Assembly: GCA_027405735.1 (NCBI GenBank)
Contig: JAPEHQ010000011.1
Location: 620,001-684,000, forward strand
From: Mucor racemosus
Lineage: Eukaryota > Mucoromycota > Mucoromycetes > Mucorales > Mucoraceae
Reading direction: 5' to 3'
DNA length: 64,000 nt
Shown: positions 53,415-64,000 of the stretch, piece after piece
Position numbering within the stretch: the first letter of the stretch is position 1
Layout: each line of letters begins with the position of its first letter
Notes under the pieces: model-generated
Database searches by the model: none
Seen by the model: the letters and a program-made list of their open reading frames with translations, nothing else
Told to the model about the DNA's origin: nothing
Program-made: the position numbers and the translations under genes

Positions 53415-56400
53415 TTAAGCTATTTTCACAGCATCAATTAATGAACCTTCAGGCTCTTTCATATTAGAAGGAAAAAACTTTAATAGAGACTGAAATACCA
53501 AAGTGCGATCAGCAAAGTAAATATCTAAATTATTAAAACCTTTTAGCACTATATATAAAGAATGTAATGCGATAATGTATTACCATTGATGGATCTGGCA
53601 GAATAAGTGTCAAATGTCGTTACTGGTGGATCGTCCTCAAAAACACATAAATGAGTGCATAGTTTTTTGAATATATCCTCTTCTTCCTTGATGTTATGAT
53701 CAACAATGGGTGTGACAAATGCTCTCAAATAATCTAATGCTTGCATGGTAGCTTCACTGATATTTTTTTGGCAAATTGGTCCCTTAAAATTGAATTGACT
53801 TTCAGCCTGCTTACATAATTCGCTTAATTTTCTAGTACGAAGATGAAACAAGCATTGACGAACAACTTGAGTTGAATCAGGCCTAAAAAAATTGATTATA
53901 TGTTTCTATTTCACTAGTTCGAGTACCTACTTTGCTAGTTTCAATCCCCAAAAATCATCTAAGCGTTTAAACGGGTTTGAAGCATCGCCGGGATTTCCAC
54001 CAAATATGAAATGTGATTTTGATTTTGGATTATAGACCATCTGATGCGTATAACGTGGATAAGGCGCCATGTCTTTCGGACTTTGCCAATACGGTGCTTC
54101 GTTACTTTCACTTTCGTAAACTTTTTCCCACTGATTTTGTTTGATACTATACATCCATAAACAATTCTTAACGGTATTACTTGGTTTACTTTTAAGAAAT
54201 CCTGATAAAATATATAATTCTTGACTCTCTACATCTATTGTTGCACGCTGTGTGTATCCTGAATCGCAACCATACAACTTGGAAAAATCCTGAGCAATCT
54301 CGGTCAGCCTATCCTCCTCAATGTTATAGCAGTAAAGATCAGTCAAATTCTCTTTACTGCGTTGGCCCGCGAAAATATAAACGCAACGATTCTTAGTGTC
54401 CATTAACATAGAATGGCCGGCCCTTGAATTTACAATATGCGAAGCATTAGGAGAAGGTACGTATGAGCCGTTACTTGATCGTCTTCGTCCAATGGGAATT
54501 TCATTAACTACCAGATGTGAGGATGGCGTTAAAGAAGGAACTGGCGATTGTGAAGCTGAAACGTTGTTTATGTCATATCTTATTAAATTCCATGTGTATT
54601 CATCCATGTCATACGAATAAAATCCACTATAAGTGTAAGGTGTCGTATCAGGAGTAACTACACGGCCACCAAATACATATAATTTTCTCCCTATTGAGTC
54701 AACACACATTTGATGATCATATAATAACGATGGTCCTCCATCAATCTGTACGCCCATGACAATACTTTAGTATTATTTTAATATATTGGGTGGAATCTTT
54801 TACCTGTGTATTTTCACTAATTTTGATCCACCTATCCAAATCAGTAAAGTATTGGAAGAAATCCGATTCGTACAATTTAGGTGATACCTCAGGTGCGGAT
54901 GTGCTGGGTGCACGAACTTCGACATATTTTCCTAGTACATAAATTGATTTTCGTATAGAGTCAAAACACATGGAATGACAAGATCTTGGTGAAGGTCCTC
55001 CCTGCCTAAAATTGTAGTACTTTTCTGTTAATCATTTTCTACGCGCTAAAATATAAATATACGTACAATGTTGTGTCAGCACTCAGCATTTTCCAACGAT
55101 TATCCCTAATATTATAGCACCAAAAATCAGATAGGTCTCTTTTACCATCCCAACCACCAAACAAGTAAATTCTTTCTCGATCTGAATCTATACAAAGTTG
55201 ATGACCGCCTCGTCCACATGGAGCATCGCCATCTTTTTTCGTTTCACAATTATTAATAGATAAACTTTGCACATCCAAATGACACTTACCATCGTTAAAC
55301 GCAGAGATCCTTTGCCAAGTTGGCAGGTATTTTGCATTTTCGACGTAAGACTTAAATATACTTTTTTCATCTGCATCCAATATAATTTTTTCGGCAGCTT
55401 CGAAATCACCATCTATGACTGCAGCTTGATGCAGTTTTTCAATCAAAGGATGCTCCAATTCAATGCTGGTTGTTTTTTGAAGATTTGAATAGACATCCAT
55501 CATATTTTTCTGTCTAAAATGCTTCAAGCATAATCTGATAGTTTCCATTTCTTTATACTGTAATGATAATCTGATATTAATAGCCTGTTATTTATATGCA
55601 TATGTCAATTATTTACTTTATTGTATGCATCATACACTTTGTCCATTAATTCCTCATCTTTTATGCCTCTCACTTCCACGTACCAAATGCTATAATTAAA
55701 GTTGGCACCGAATGTTGCCAAAGGCGTGATTTTTATATATTGGATTGGGAAAATCTATTGCTTTTTGTAAGCATATTTAATTGAAGAATTCATATTCATG
55801 CTCACCAGATTGTTGTACGTATGTCTTATTGGAAATGCTTCGGCTTTGTTATCATCAGTGAGACCTTTATAGAAAAGAGTTAACAGAAACATCAAATCAC
55901 AAACATTCGATATACCTTTATGTAATAATTCCTTTATGTCATTGGGATCTAAACCACCATATATTTTGAATTCTTTCAAATTGCATACGTGGCCTACATA
56001 CAAGTACAATTAATGCATTGATATCAAGTTTTCTTGTGTGACTAAAACTTACTACGATGAAATTTTCCAAACAATATTTCACCTAAACATTATGAATGAG
56101 GATAAGCACTTCTTCTAAAACTATATTATATATACTAAATTTACATGCTACAGCAGGTTTCTCGAGTTTGATTGTGATATACTGAGATTGATCGTGAGAA
56201 TTGGAAGACCAACGAGAAGATTGTTCAGTTGGGTCATTCACACATATATTTCGAGGATGATAAGGTCCTGAAAAAGATGAGTGATCGTATATATTATACA
56301 ATAATGGTAAATGAGATGCGTTTGCGACAAGCGCTTGTAAACTATACTCTTCTTTCATCGTTAAAATAGATAAAGAAGGAGAACTTGTGCTTTGGCTGGA

Positions 56401-56490
56401 GGGCTTTAAAGACGGCCGTATAGTCGGGGTTGAACTCTGATTTTTCATGGAAAAACAATATGTCAACCGATTCTCTGTGTTTGATGCCAT
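53415..56490 (-). CDS. MKLN1: Muskelin homologue (discoidin, LisH/CTLH, kelch)
   Basis: In animals muskelin is a kelch-repeat scaffold and part of the CTLH/GID ubiquitin ligase. Minus strand, about nine exons; start taken at MASNTENRLTYCFSM (56490) because the upstream in-frame MIIAKKKKK arises from a poly-T tract. Stop at 53417-53415 (...SLIDAVKIA). The N-terminal discoidin-like domain is split by introns (SGPYHPRNICVNDPTEQSS, SQYITIKLEKPAVAC, LKEFKIYGG). It is followed by a LisH/CTLH-like stretch (TIRLCLKHFRQKNMMDVY, VIDGDFEAAEKII). Kelch repeats: CGRGGHQLCIDSDRERIYLF, HQMCVDSIGRKLYVFGGRVV, AGHSMLMDTKNRCVYIFAGQ, THQMVYNPKSKSHFIFGG. A helical C-terminal domain ends it. Domain order matches muskelin. 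Confidence 0.9.
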
Positions 56491-56495
56491 TTTTC

Positions 56496-56526
<31 letters not shown>

Positions 56527-56946
56527 GGCAATGATCAATGCATCAAAACTTGCACGTTCAAAAAGAAAAATAAGGAAGCAAATTATGATACTATCATGTG
56601 CTTATTTTTGTCTGAATTTCAAGTTGAAAGACTATATAGAATGAGACAGAACCATTCAAGTGGCTTGTTGTTGTTACTCCAAGTCATTAATTTGGCAAGC
56701 GAGCAAGGGGGAGGATGCCATAGATCCATTTGGGAATCATTCAATCGTACCCAATCACCAGTGCCTTATCTTGGCCTTTTTTTTTTGCCTCCATATGAAT
56801 TAATTCACATTTTCTTTTTATAACTTTCCTTTTTATTTTTCATACTTTCAACCATAAATCAATATTAACTTATACATAGAAATCCTTTTTCTTGAAGGAA
56901 AAGAATCAGCAACGGAAAAAAAATCAACTAATTTCTTATTTTAAAT
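56491..56946. promoter_or_regulatory. Divergent promoter of muskelin and zinc-cluster gene
   Basis: 457 bp between two start codons. It contains a T28 run at about 56499-56526 next to the muskelin ATG and pyrimidine-rich sequence before the other gene. No further gene seen. Confidence 0.55.
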
Positions 56947-57534
56947 ATGCCTCTTGAAGAACAACATGTAACTGAAGTACGTAGAAAACGAGCAAAGATT
57001 GTGAGTGCTTGTGGAGAATGCAGACGTAAAAAGACGAAATGTAATGGAGAACACCCTTGTAGAAATTGTGAAAAATCTGGAGTCCCTTGTGTGTATCCAT
57101 CATCCTCAGCAAATGATGATAAACGCAACGCGCCAAGCAAAGCAGCCCTGGAGGCAATTGAAGAACGTTTAAAAACTATTGAAGATATGTTACGTACAAT
57201 CATTAAGGCACAAAATATGATTTCAGTTGATATGGATCCCGTAGTCAATAATTTTCTGCATAGAGATTCAAAATCATCTTCATCATCTGTCTCTTCTCCT
57301 CCACAAAAACAAATGAACACACCTCCATCTCAAACGCTCCCTCCCACCTCTCCTTCTCAACAAAATAGGTTACCATCTATCCGAAGTTTATCATCTTCCT
57401 ATTCGGCAGAACCTAAACTCGAACCAAGAGATCTCCCACCTTTAGGATTTCAATCATACGCTTATAATAGCTCTTCGTCCTCTTGTAAATATCAATCGGA
57501 GACTGAAGAATTTATGAAAAAACGTAAAAGATGA
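56947..57534 (+). CDS. Zn(II)2Cys6 transcription factor, short
   Basis: Fungal-type zinc-cluster DNA-binding protein, single exon, 195 residues. The cluster C-x2-C-x6-C-x5-C-x2-C-x6-C is perfect (CGECRRKKTKCNGEHPCRNC, then EKSGVPC), residues 22-48. It is followed by a short coiled-coil likely for dimerisation (AIEERLKTIEDMLRTIIKAQ). The rest is a Ser/Pro/Gln-rich disordered tail and a basic end (MKKRKR). It lacks the large middle homology region of most Gal4-type factors, so it may be a minimal DNA binder. Regulated targets unknown. Confidence 0.88.
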   Translation: MPLEEQHVTEVRRKRAKIVSACGECRRKKTKCNGEHPCRNCEKSGVPCVYPSSSANDDKRNAPSKAALEAIEERLKTIEDMLRTIIKAQNMISVDMDPVVNNFLHRDSKSSSSSVSSPPQKQMNTPPSQTLPPTSPSQQNRLPSIRSLSSSYSAEPKLEPRDLPPLGFQSYAYNSSSSSCKYQSETEEFMKKRKR

Positions 57535-57764
57535 TTCCTCTCCACAATGCCACTTTGGCATCCTCTCATAATTTTAACATTTGATATAACTTATCCCTTT
57601 ATATATATATATATTTATCGTTTCTTCTTTTTAATACTATATTTTATCACTAATTATTATCCTAAATATCTACACATAAACACAAACTCACAAACACACA
57701 GACAATTTTATAAAATCTTTAATTATTTTTTAGAATATTAATATTTCAATATAAAATTTGTAAT

Positions 57765-59491
57765 TTATTTTGCATAAACTTCTTTCATAACAGCTTTAAG
57801 ATGTTGAACGAAATAAAAGCAATCTTTGAATGAATTATAAAGAGGTGCAGGAGCTACACGAATTACCGTGGGCTTACGGTCATCCACAATGACGCCACGG
57901 GAATGGAGGGAATCAAAGACTTCCATCATTTTGTTTGGAAATTCCAACGACAGCTGACATCCACGTTGTTGAGGATCATTTGGTGTTAAAATGCGAATCA
58001 AATCTTGGCTAAATTCTTGTGCCAATTCATCCAAAAGCAATTTTTCAAGATACCCAGTTAATGAGTACGATGTTTGGCGTAACTCGTTGATTCCACCTGC
58101 TTTTTCAAATATTTCAAGAGACCCCAAGAGAGAAATTGTTGTGAAAATACTAGGATTACTTAATTGATAACCTGAAGCACCTTCGCTTGGATGAAACTCA
58201 GGAAGCATTTCGAAACGATTCTCTTTTTGGTTGCCCCACCAACCGGCCAATCTATGCTTTTTGTTCATTAATAGTTCCACAATTTCTAAGCATTTTTAAT
58301 TTTTTTTTACCTTGGGCGATCTTTGTCATTGTTATACTTTTCATGAATGAACAATCCAGCTATACCACCAGCCCCGGAATTAAGGTACTTGTATGAACAC
58401 CAACAAGCAAAATCAACATTCCAGTCATGCAATTGCAAAGGTACGTTACCAACAGCATGAGCAAGATCCCAACCAACGATACAACCCTGTATAAGTATTT
58501 AGTACATACTATCAGTCTCTTTGAGAGTTTCTTTAAACCTACAGCTTCTTTACCAGCTCTTGTGATTTTTTCGATTTCAAAAAATTGACCTGTATAATAT
58601 TGAACACCAGAAAGCATAACGACAGCAATTTCATCATCTTTGTTAATAAGATCAATGATATCTTGAGTTTGCAAAATATTCTCCCCTGAACGAGGTGCAA
58701 TAGTTAAAAGACCAATATTTGGGTCAATGCCTCTAGAGTGGAGGTGGGAACTAACTGCATACTACATACTAGATGTGTTAACATGGCGTGAGAAATATTT
58801 AGTTTCTTTTGTAAAACTTACATGATCTGAGGGAAATGCCTTTTGTTCAATCAAGATTTTAAATCTTTTTTCAGTGGGTCGATAAAAAGTGACCAACATG
58901 GAATGAATATTAGAAGTCAATGTATTCATTGCAGTTACTTCTGATGGTTTGGCACCTGCATTTATTCGTTTTATTGATTAGTAAAATTAAGAATAAAATT
59001 GAGCTCTATCCATATTAATTACCAACTAAATGTCCCAAAGGTTCTTTAACAAGTTCATCGATAGTTGCCCAAGGTCTACCGTAAGGATGATTCCAGTGGC
59101 CTTCTACACCTCTATTTTAATCATTAAAAATCAGGCTATCAGTAAAAGTGAAATTATGCCATCTACCTTTTACTCCAGGCATCCAATTCCTCGTTGATGA
59201 GTTCACGAGAACGCTTAGGCATCAATCCCAGTGAGTTTCCACATAAATAAGTACAAGGCTCATCTAAATCCTCTTCTTTTTCTATTTTATATTCTATCAG
59301 TTTTATTGCTTAACGGTTTTTTAATTGTGTTACTTACCAACAACTGGATTTTCCCCTGATACCATACGACGTGTAGGAATGGCGAATTCATTACGGTATT
59401 TTGAAAGCTTATTATTTGCATCCAACTCATTAGCGAATTCCAAAGAGGCTGGTGAGTACTTTGATTTGTCTACGTCGTCTGAAAAGGTCAT
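57765..59491 (-). CDS. BNA5: Kynureninase
   Basis: PLP enzyme that cleaves kynurenine and 3-hydroxykynurenine to anthranilate/3-hydroxyanthranilate plus alanine, in tryptophan catabolism and de novo NAD synthesis. Minus strand with at least six exons; first exon 59338-59491 ([20 protein letters not shown]), stop at 57767-57765 (...VMKEVYAK). Recognisable blocks: [67 protein letters not shown], and the PLP lysine in [14 protein letters not shown]. The C-terminal part reads [17 protein letters not shown] and [11 protein letters not shown]. Length near the usual 450. All key segments are intact. Confidence 0.94.
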
Positions 59492-60709
59492 TTTTCGAAA
59501 AGGGGTACAGTAAAGATGGATACCCCAAGAAGGGATGGGGTAATATTTATACACCTTCTTCTCGGAGATCTAATGGCCTGTTTGAGTCACACACACAAAG
59601 TACAAGATCTTTTGGATGTTTGATTGCATTATACAGTAGTAACATCTAGAATTATATGCTAAATATTTCCCACGATTAGCGATTCCTCTGTGCTTGTTAA
59701 TAGTTTACATTGAATATTATCAAAGAAGATTGATCCGTATACTATTTAGAACGATATACAAATAGAGAAAACATCGGCATAATAATAATGGATATATTCT
59801 CGAGAGTACTGTTCCGGTCTCGATAAAGTACTTGATATCATAGTAAAAATATCGGCAAGTGGGCTTGTGGAAGATCATCCTAATAAAAAAACCCCCCGAG
59901 GTATGCGAAGTGGTGCTCATGTCAATTATATATTAGAAGCATATCGTTTTTGAAATGATAACTTTCCTACAAAAAAATAGTATATATTTTTAGGGTCATC
60001 TAAAAAAAAATTGAATGTAGAAGAGAACAATTACACTGCCTAGTTTTTATTTGCTTAATTGCTTTTAATGAAACCAAAAATATTCCACCATTTTATTATA
60101 TCACATCTTTGTTTTTTAATGCTCTGTAGTCGACAAATCATCGACTTGTTATATAACGCTATAAAAACTATGGAAAAAGTAACACTCCATATATCAAAAT
60201 CAATTTTGATGTATAGGTGTAAAGTTTTCGTAGGTATCCTAATTTTCCAATCTTTAGAATCGGAGCATGTCCCCTTTTTGCCCATCATACTAGGCAAATT
60301 ATATGATATACCTTAATATCACTGTAATATATATATATATGACTTGGTCGCATTATGCTACCCGTTCTTGAAAACAATTTGTATCTCACAAAAGACTCAA
60401 AAACAGGTTAAACTTGCTGTTTTTTTCCTAAAACCATTTAGGTTCGATTGATCATTTCCGTTTAACTTTTTTTCTCAATAAATAACAACAAAATAAAAAT
60501 ATATGTACATATACTTGAGTTGAGATGTTCAATTTTAGTACAGATCTGCGCTTTCTGGAATAACCGTTCACCATCAGATAAAATGATCTTCTTAGTATTG
60601 ATGTCAGATTTTTACAGGTATTTCACTGCTAAAAATTAAACATTTTATGCCTTAATATCTGTTGCATCCACCGGTTATTTGTAAGATAATGAACCTTTTG
60701 ATTTGTAAT
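59492..60709. other. Gene-poor region
   Basis: Upstream of kynureninase. AT-rich; 59890-59901 has a short A6C6 run. Short ORFs only. No gene supported. Confidence 0.5.
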
Positions 60710-61258
60710 TGTTTAATATACACAATGAATAACTAGATCATAAAGTTAAAACTAGATATATTTATTGAGTATATTGTAGGTAAAAAAGATAATGAATCCG
60801 TCTCAAAAAATATCAGGATTCAGGGTATTTATATGTTTTGGAAGCGTAGTAGATATAGAGTCTACAATACAGAGTGTATGAAAGAATGATTTTATAGTCT
60901 TGAGGAACTAGTTGATTACAACATGATAATATATTCGATTGGCCAGAGCAAGTTTAGTAGGATACGACCAAGTTAAGTATATAGAATATTCATGCTTGAT
61001 TAACTTTAGACAGTGAATGTTTATGCAAATGAGATAGTTGAATTCCATTTCCAGGAACGAGTTCACGATTGGCTCACTTCAGGATCTCAGGCTGCACCAT
61101 TTCATCATAGATTACATGTAACATAACTAAATGAAATAAAATTGGCATACATCATTATCACCTCATACTCTTCTATGATGCTAAGAACCATGTCTAAATA
61201 ATCCTTTGAGCACTTCTACTAGTAATACATGTACCCAGTCTAGTCTATGTCCTAAACA
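60710..61258 (-). mobile_element. LTR-like element (solo LTR candidate), copy 2
   Basis: 549-bp minus-strand copy of the unit at 18459-19014, same ends (TGTTTAGGACATAGAC ... GTGTATATTAAACA) and colinear throughout with scattered substitutions. The flanking 5 bp (GTAAT and TAGAT) do not match. Two full copies with identical ends establish the unit; LTR nature rests on TG...CA ends and length. Confidence 0.7.
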
Positions 61259-62660
61259 TAGATTCTTGAAAAAACTCTCAAATATCGTAAAAACTCTTAT
61301 TTTTAAGACTTACAAGGCTTATTAGCGGAATATTAATCTCAAAAATCATTCTTGTCCAGATCATCAATTTTGACACTTTCCGATTTTTTTTATATATTTT
61401 TGCAAATTTGGAGTCAATTACACTAGCAATTATAAAAATAAAAAATACATACATATACAGAATTTAACGCTCCATTTGCTTAATTAAAAATAAAAAATAT
61501 TCCCATTCCAAAATATTACATGAAAATTATTTAACCAAAAAAGCGTTTTTGGTACAAAAGTACAAAGTTTCATTACTTAACATTTAATGTTAAGCTTTTA
61601 TAAAACATTACCTATTTATAACTACAATTTTCTCTCACAATGTAGTATATTAAAACGTTGATTTTGGTATCAAAATTTGATTTTTCTGTTTTTTTGTCAA
61701 AATCATGAGTGTTGGTAAGGATAAAATGAGCCCCGAAAAATGTCCGCTACAAAGTCTGAATTTTCAGACCGTACATGGTTAAATATAAGAAAAGTTAAAA
61801 TAAAAACGCTTTTTTATTTAAAACTTAAATATACCATAATATAAAAAAAGACTTAGCCATCCAATCTTGCTATGCTGAATTACGTCGTCGCTTTACGGGC
61901 TCGCTTTTGCAATTTTTTTTAATGAATGTATGTTTTTATGGTAACAGATATTACCTGTTTTGTTTAGCTTATTGGCTCATGCGCTGTAATGCCACAATTT
62001 AGTAGTGTTGTGGGGGTAAAATTGTTGAGTTATTTTTGATTAGATTTATGTAATTGAGCGACTGAAGGTTTTATTAAAGTTAAGCTAAGATTTGACCTGT
62101 TCAATGTTATATTGCAACTGCAAAATTGAATTATTATTATTATATTTTAGAACAGATAAAGAAAAAGAGAATTATGAATGTGAAATTTGGCTATTTATAT
62201 TAAACTTGTTTTTAGTTATTGTTATACTATTTTTTGTTGTTTTTGATTTTCACTTCATCACAGCAGGGTTTTAATTACGACGCTAAATAATGTAAACCTT
62301 TAAAAATCTTTTTCTACATGTGTTTCCCTCTTTTTGTTTTCATATTTCTAGGATGTATTCACCGTTTTATAAAGCAGCATATCAGACTATCAAGCTGGCA
62401 TTCTTATTCTTTTATCAGAATACCCATGCGAACATACAGTAATAAGGGGCTAATGATATTTTCAATAATATAGAGAGCAGTGTAGTAGTAAACTAAATGT
62501 ATCAAGTTTGTTTATTAATCAAGTTGACCTTAGACAAAATCTAAGATCTAGTAATTTTAAAATCACTAAAACGTCAAATTGTATTACTACTGATACTTTC
62601 AAATTAGGAGTTAAACCATGAAGATCTTGTTTTAAGACCTTATTACTGTATTATTAACAA
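61259..62660. other. Gene-poor region before the piggyBac-type gene
   Basis: AT-rich, no gene supported. Around 61880 a GC-richer stretch (ACGTCGTCGCTTTACGGGC) stands out without assignment. Confidence 0.45.
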
Positions 62661-62675
62661 GTTGGAATTAGGTCA

Positions 62676-62706
62676 GCCCATTTGGGCCGATTCAGCCCAA
62701 ATGAGC
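62676..62706. repeat. Inverted repeat (hairpin) upstream of the transposase gene
   Basis: GCCCATTTGGGC and GCCCAAATGAGC are separated by 7 bases: 9 perfect pairs (CATTTGGGC/GCCCAAATG), extended to 11 of 12. It lies about 180 bp before the piggyBac-type ORF. It could be a subterminal transposase-binding site or a hairpin in the leader. Confidence 0.65.
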
Positions 62707-62888
62707 CGACAATAAATCAACGTTTTTGAATGGAAGGGAATTTGATTTTTTAAAATCTCGTATTTGGCTTCAGAAGTTCAGGGCATACATTGATATTTTT
62801 TTTTTGTTTGAAATTATTTTCATTATTTACTATTTATTAAATTTTGCTTTTAAAGTTTCCCTAATTTATATTCAAAAATCTGAAAGTC

Positions 62889-64000
62889 ATGCCTCCCGCT
62901 AACAGTAAACTCGCTATTAACGTACTTGTATCAATAAGCAAACGTTTCATCAACAACGTAGAGGCTGAAAGCATCTTACGCGATAAGTACGATTGGAATA
63001 CACCCCTTTTGAGCTTCAAGGGAGTGACAACTGGCCGTTCAGAGGTCAACAACAGTGTTCTGTATGATGTTGTCTTGAACGAGGTACCAGGTATTACATT
63101 GACCATTAAGCAAGGTTGTATCAAGTATCTTGGTCCTGTTGAAGTCCCTGTTTCCGAAAGTACAGTAGCTCCAGAGGTTGTTAATGTACCCATCGCGAGC
63201 GAGGACCTTCTGGAGGACGCTATTCAGGAAGAAGAAGAGGAAGATGTTGAGATTGACTTGACTCCTGCTGAAGGATGGAGTGCTGGAGAAGTTTTTATTG
63301 ATAACAGGCTTTGTAATGTAAGTTATCAAAATGAGAAAGCAAAACTAATGTTATCCAATGCAAAATATGCCACTCCCTTGGAATATTTCTTGTTTTTTTT
63401 ACCATTGGCCCACTTTCATCGCATCATTGGTAACATCAACATTCATGCAAGAAATGTTAACAATTCTTGGTCTGATCTTACTTTCAATGAGTATTTGATG
63501 TGGATTGCGCTCCTCACTGTCATGACAGTACTTAAACATTCAGCCCGTAAGGCATATTGGAGACAAGGATCAAGTCATTTTATGATGAGCATCAACTTCT
63601 CGAGATATATGTCGTTCAAACGATTTAATGATATTATGCGCATGCATTGTTTTGAAGTCCACTCTGCTGAAAAACAACAGCTTGATCCTTTGTATCAGAT
63701 TCGCTCAACCATTGATGCATTCAACAGCCACATGGCAGCTTGTTTAGAACCTGGTAAGTATTTGGTAATTGATGAGTCAATGAATCAATGGCTAGGTGTT
63801 GGAATGCCCAACTTGAAAAAGGTCCCAAGAAAGCCTCACCCCATCGGTCAAGAATTCAAAACATTGGCTGACCACCACACTTTCTGCATTGTACGTATGG
63901 ATACTGTAGGCGATCCTAAACCTAAGGAGTATGATAATGATGCTGGTATGCGTAAGCTGACAGCAACTGTCAAACGCCTGGTAAAACCTTGGTTTGGTAG
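62889..64000 (+). CDS. piggyBac-type transposase (DDE_Tnp_1_7), 3' end outside window
   Basis: ORF open from the ATG at 62889 to the window edge (370 codons, no stop or frameshift). An N-terminal part with an acidic stretch (QEEEEEDVEIDLTPAEGW) precedes the piggyBac-family core. Helical segment: YATPLEYFLFFLPLAHFHRI, FNEYLMWIALLTVM. Then MSFKRFNDIMRMHCFE, IRSTIDAFNSHMAACLEPGK and the first catalytic Asp in YLVIDESMNQWLG. The hallmark PRKPHPIGQEFKTLAD follows. The second and third acidic residues would lie beyond the window. Intactness and codon use suggest a young element or a domesticated gene. No terminal repeats or TTAA pair could be fixed on the left. Confidence 0.88.
   Translation, partial: MPPANSKLAINVLVSISKRFINNVEAESILRDKYDWNTPLLSFKGVTTGRSEVNNSVLYDVVLNEVPGITLTIKQGCIKYLGPVEVPVSESTVAPEVVNVPIASEDLLEDAIQEEEEEDVEIDLTPAEGWSAGEVFIDNRLCNVSYQNEKAKLMLSNAKYATPLEYFLFFLPLAHFHRIIGNINIHARNVNNSWSDLTFNEYLMWIALLTVMTVLKHSARKAYWRQGSSHFMMSINFSRYMSFKRFNDIMRMHCFEVHSAEKQQLDPLYQIRSTIDAFNSHMAACLEPGKYLVIDESMNQWLGVGMPNLKKVPRKPHPIGQEFKTLADHHTFCIVRMDTVGDPKPKEYDNDAGMRKLTATVKRLVKPWFG

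Noticed and set aside
56491..56538. Longer start of muskelin (MIIAKKKKK...)
   Set aside because: The extra residues come from a poly-T tract; the next ATG gives a normal N-terminus.
62861..63329. Two minus-strand ORFs
   Set aside because: They overlap the piggyBac-type coding sequence, which has clear family motifs on the plus strand.

Overview
This is a eukaryotic, fungal window. Most genes are split by short GT-AG introns (about 50-80 nt) with CTAAC/CTAAT-type branch sites. The non-coding DNA is very AT-rich and full of homopolymer runs. Several genes are fungus-specific: a HIS4 fusion, a Zn2Cys6 factor, a PHO80-type cyclin and a BOI-like SAM/PH protein. A COP1-type ubiquitin ligase, a muskelin and a LINE of the kind known from Mucoromycotina point to an early-diverging fungus. 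Mucoromycota, probably Mucorales, is the best guess. That placement is inference and the species is not resolved.

Layout. 1-2.04 kb: end of ribose-5-phosphate isomerase (+) facing histone H1 (-). 2.2-12.5 kb: a gene-poor stretch with only repeats. 12.5-15.9 kb: a SAM+PH protein and a cation diffusion facilitator (both -). 16.2-21.3 kb: a dead Tc1/IS630-type transposase, an LTR-like repeat and a decayed LINE nested with other repeats. 22.1-31 kb: an F-box protein, 1-Cys peroxiredoxin, a small unknown protein, an ER-type FKBP, a PHO80-like cyclin and a sugar transporter with a 5-nt microexon. 31.4-42.2 kb: a retrotransposon cluster around one apparently intact two-ORF LINE (34273-40140, with target site duplication) and a block of about 9% GC at 40.3-40.9 kb. 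42.3-59.5 kb: a gene-dense stretch with HIS4, a protein with two PCNA-box-like motifs and MCB promoter sites, a TLD-domain protein, COP1, GDT1, muskelin, a zinc-cluster factor and kynureninase. 59.5-64 kb: gene-poor, with a second LTR-like copy and the start of a piggyBac-type transposase that runs off the window.

The host genes are mostly single-copy metabolic or regulatory genes with no operon-like logic. The mobile part has the clearest internal story. One LINE family left a full-length copy, several 5'-truncated copies with matching target site duplications, and a decayed copy that received further insertions. LINE pieces on both sides of the very AT-rich block have their 5' ends toward it. 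With the absence of host genes from 31 to 42 kb, this makes the block a candidate for something structural such as a small centromere core. That is a hypothesis only. Exon boundaries were worked out by hand from splice signals and reading-frame continuity.
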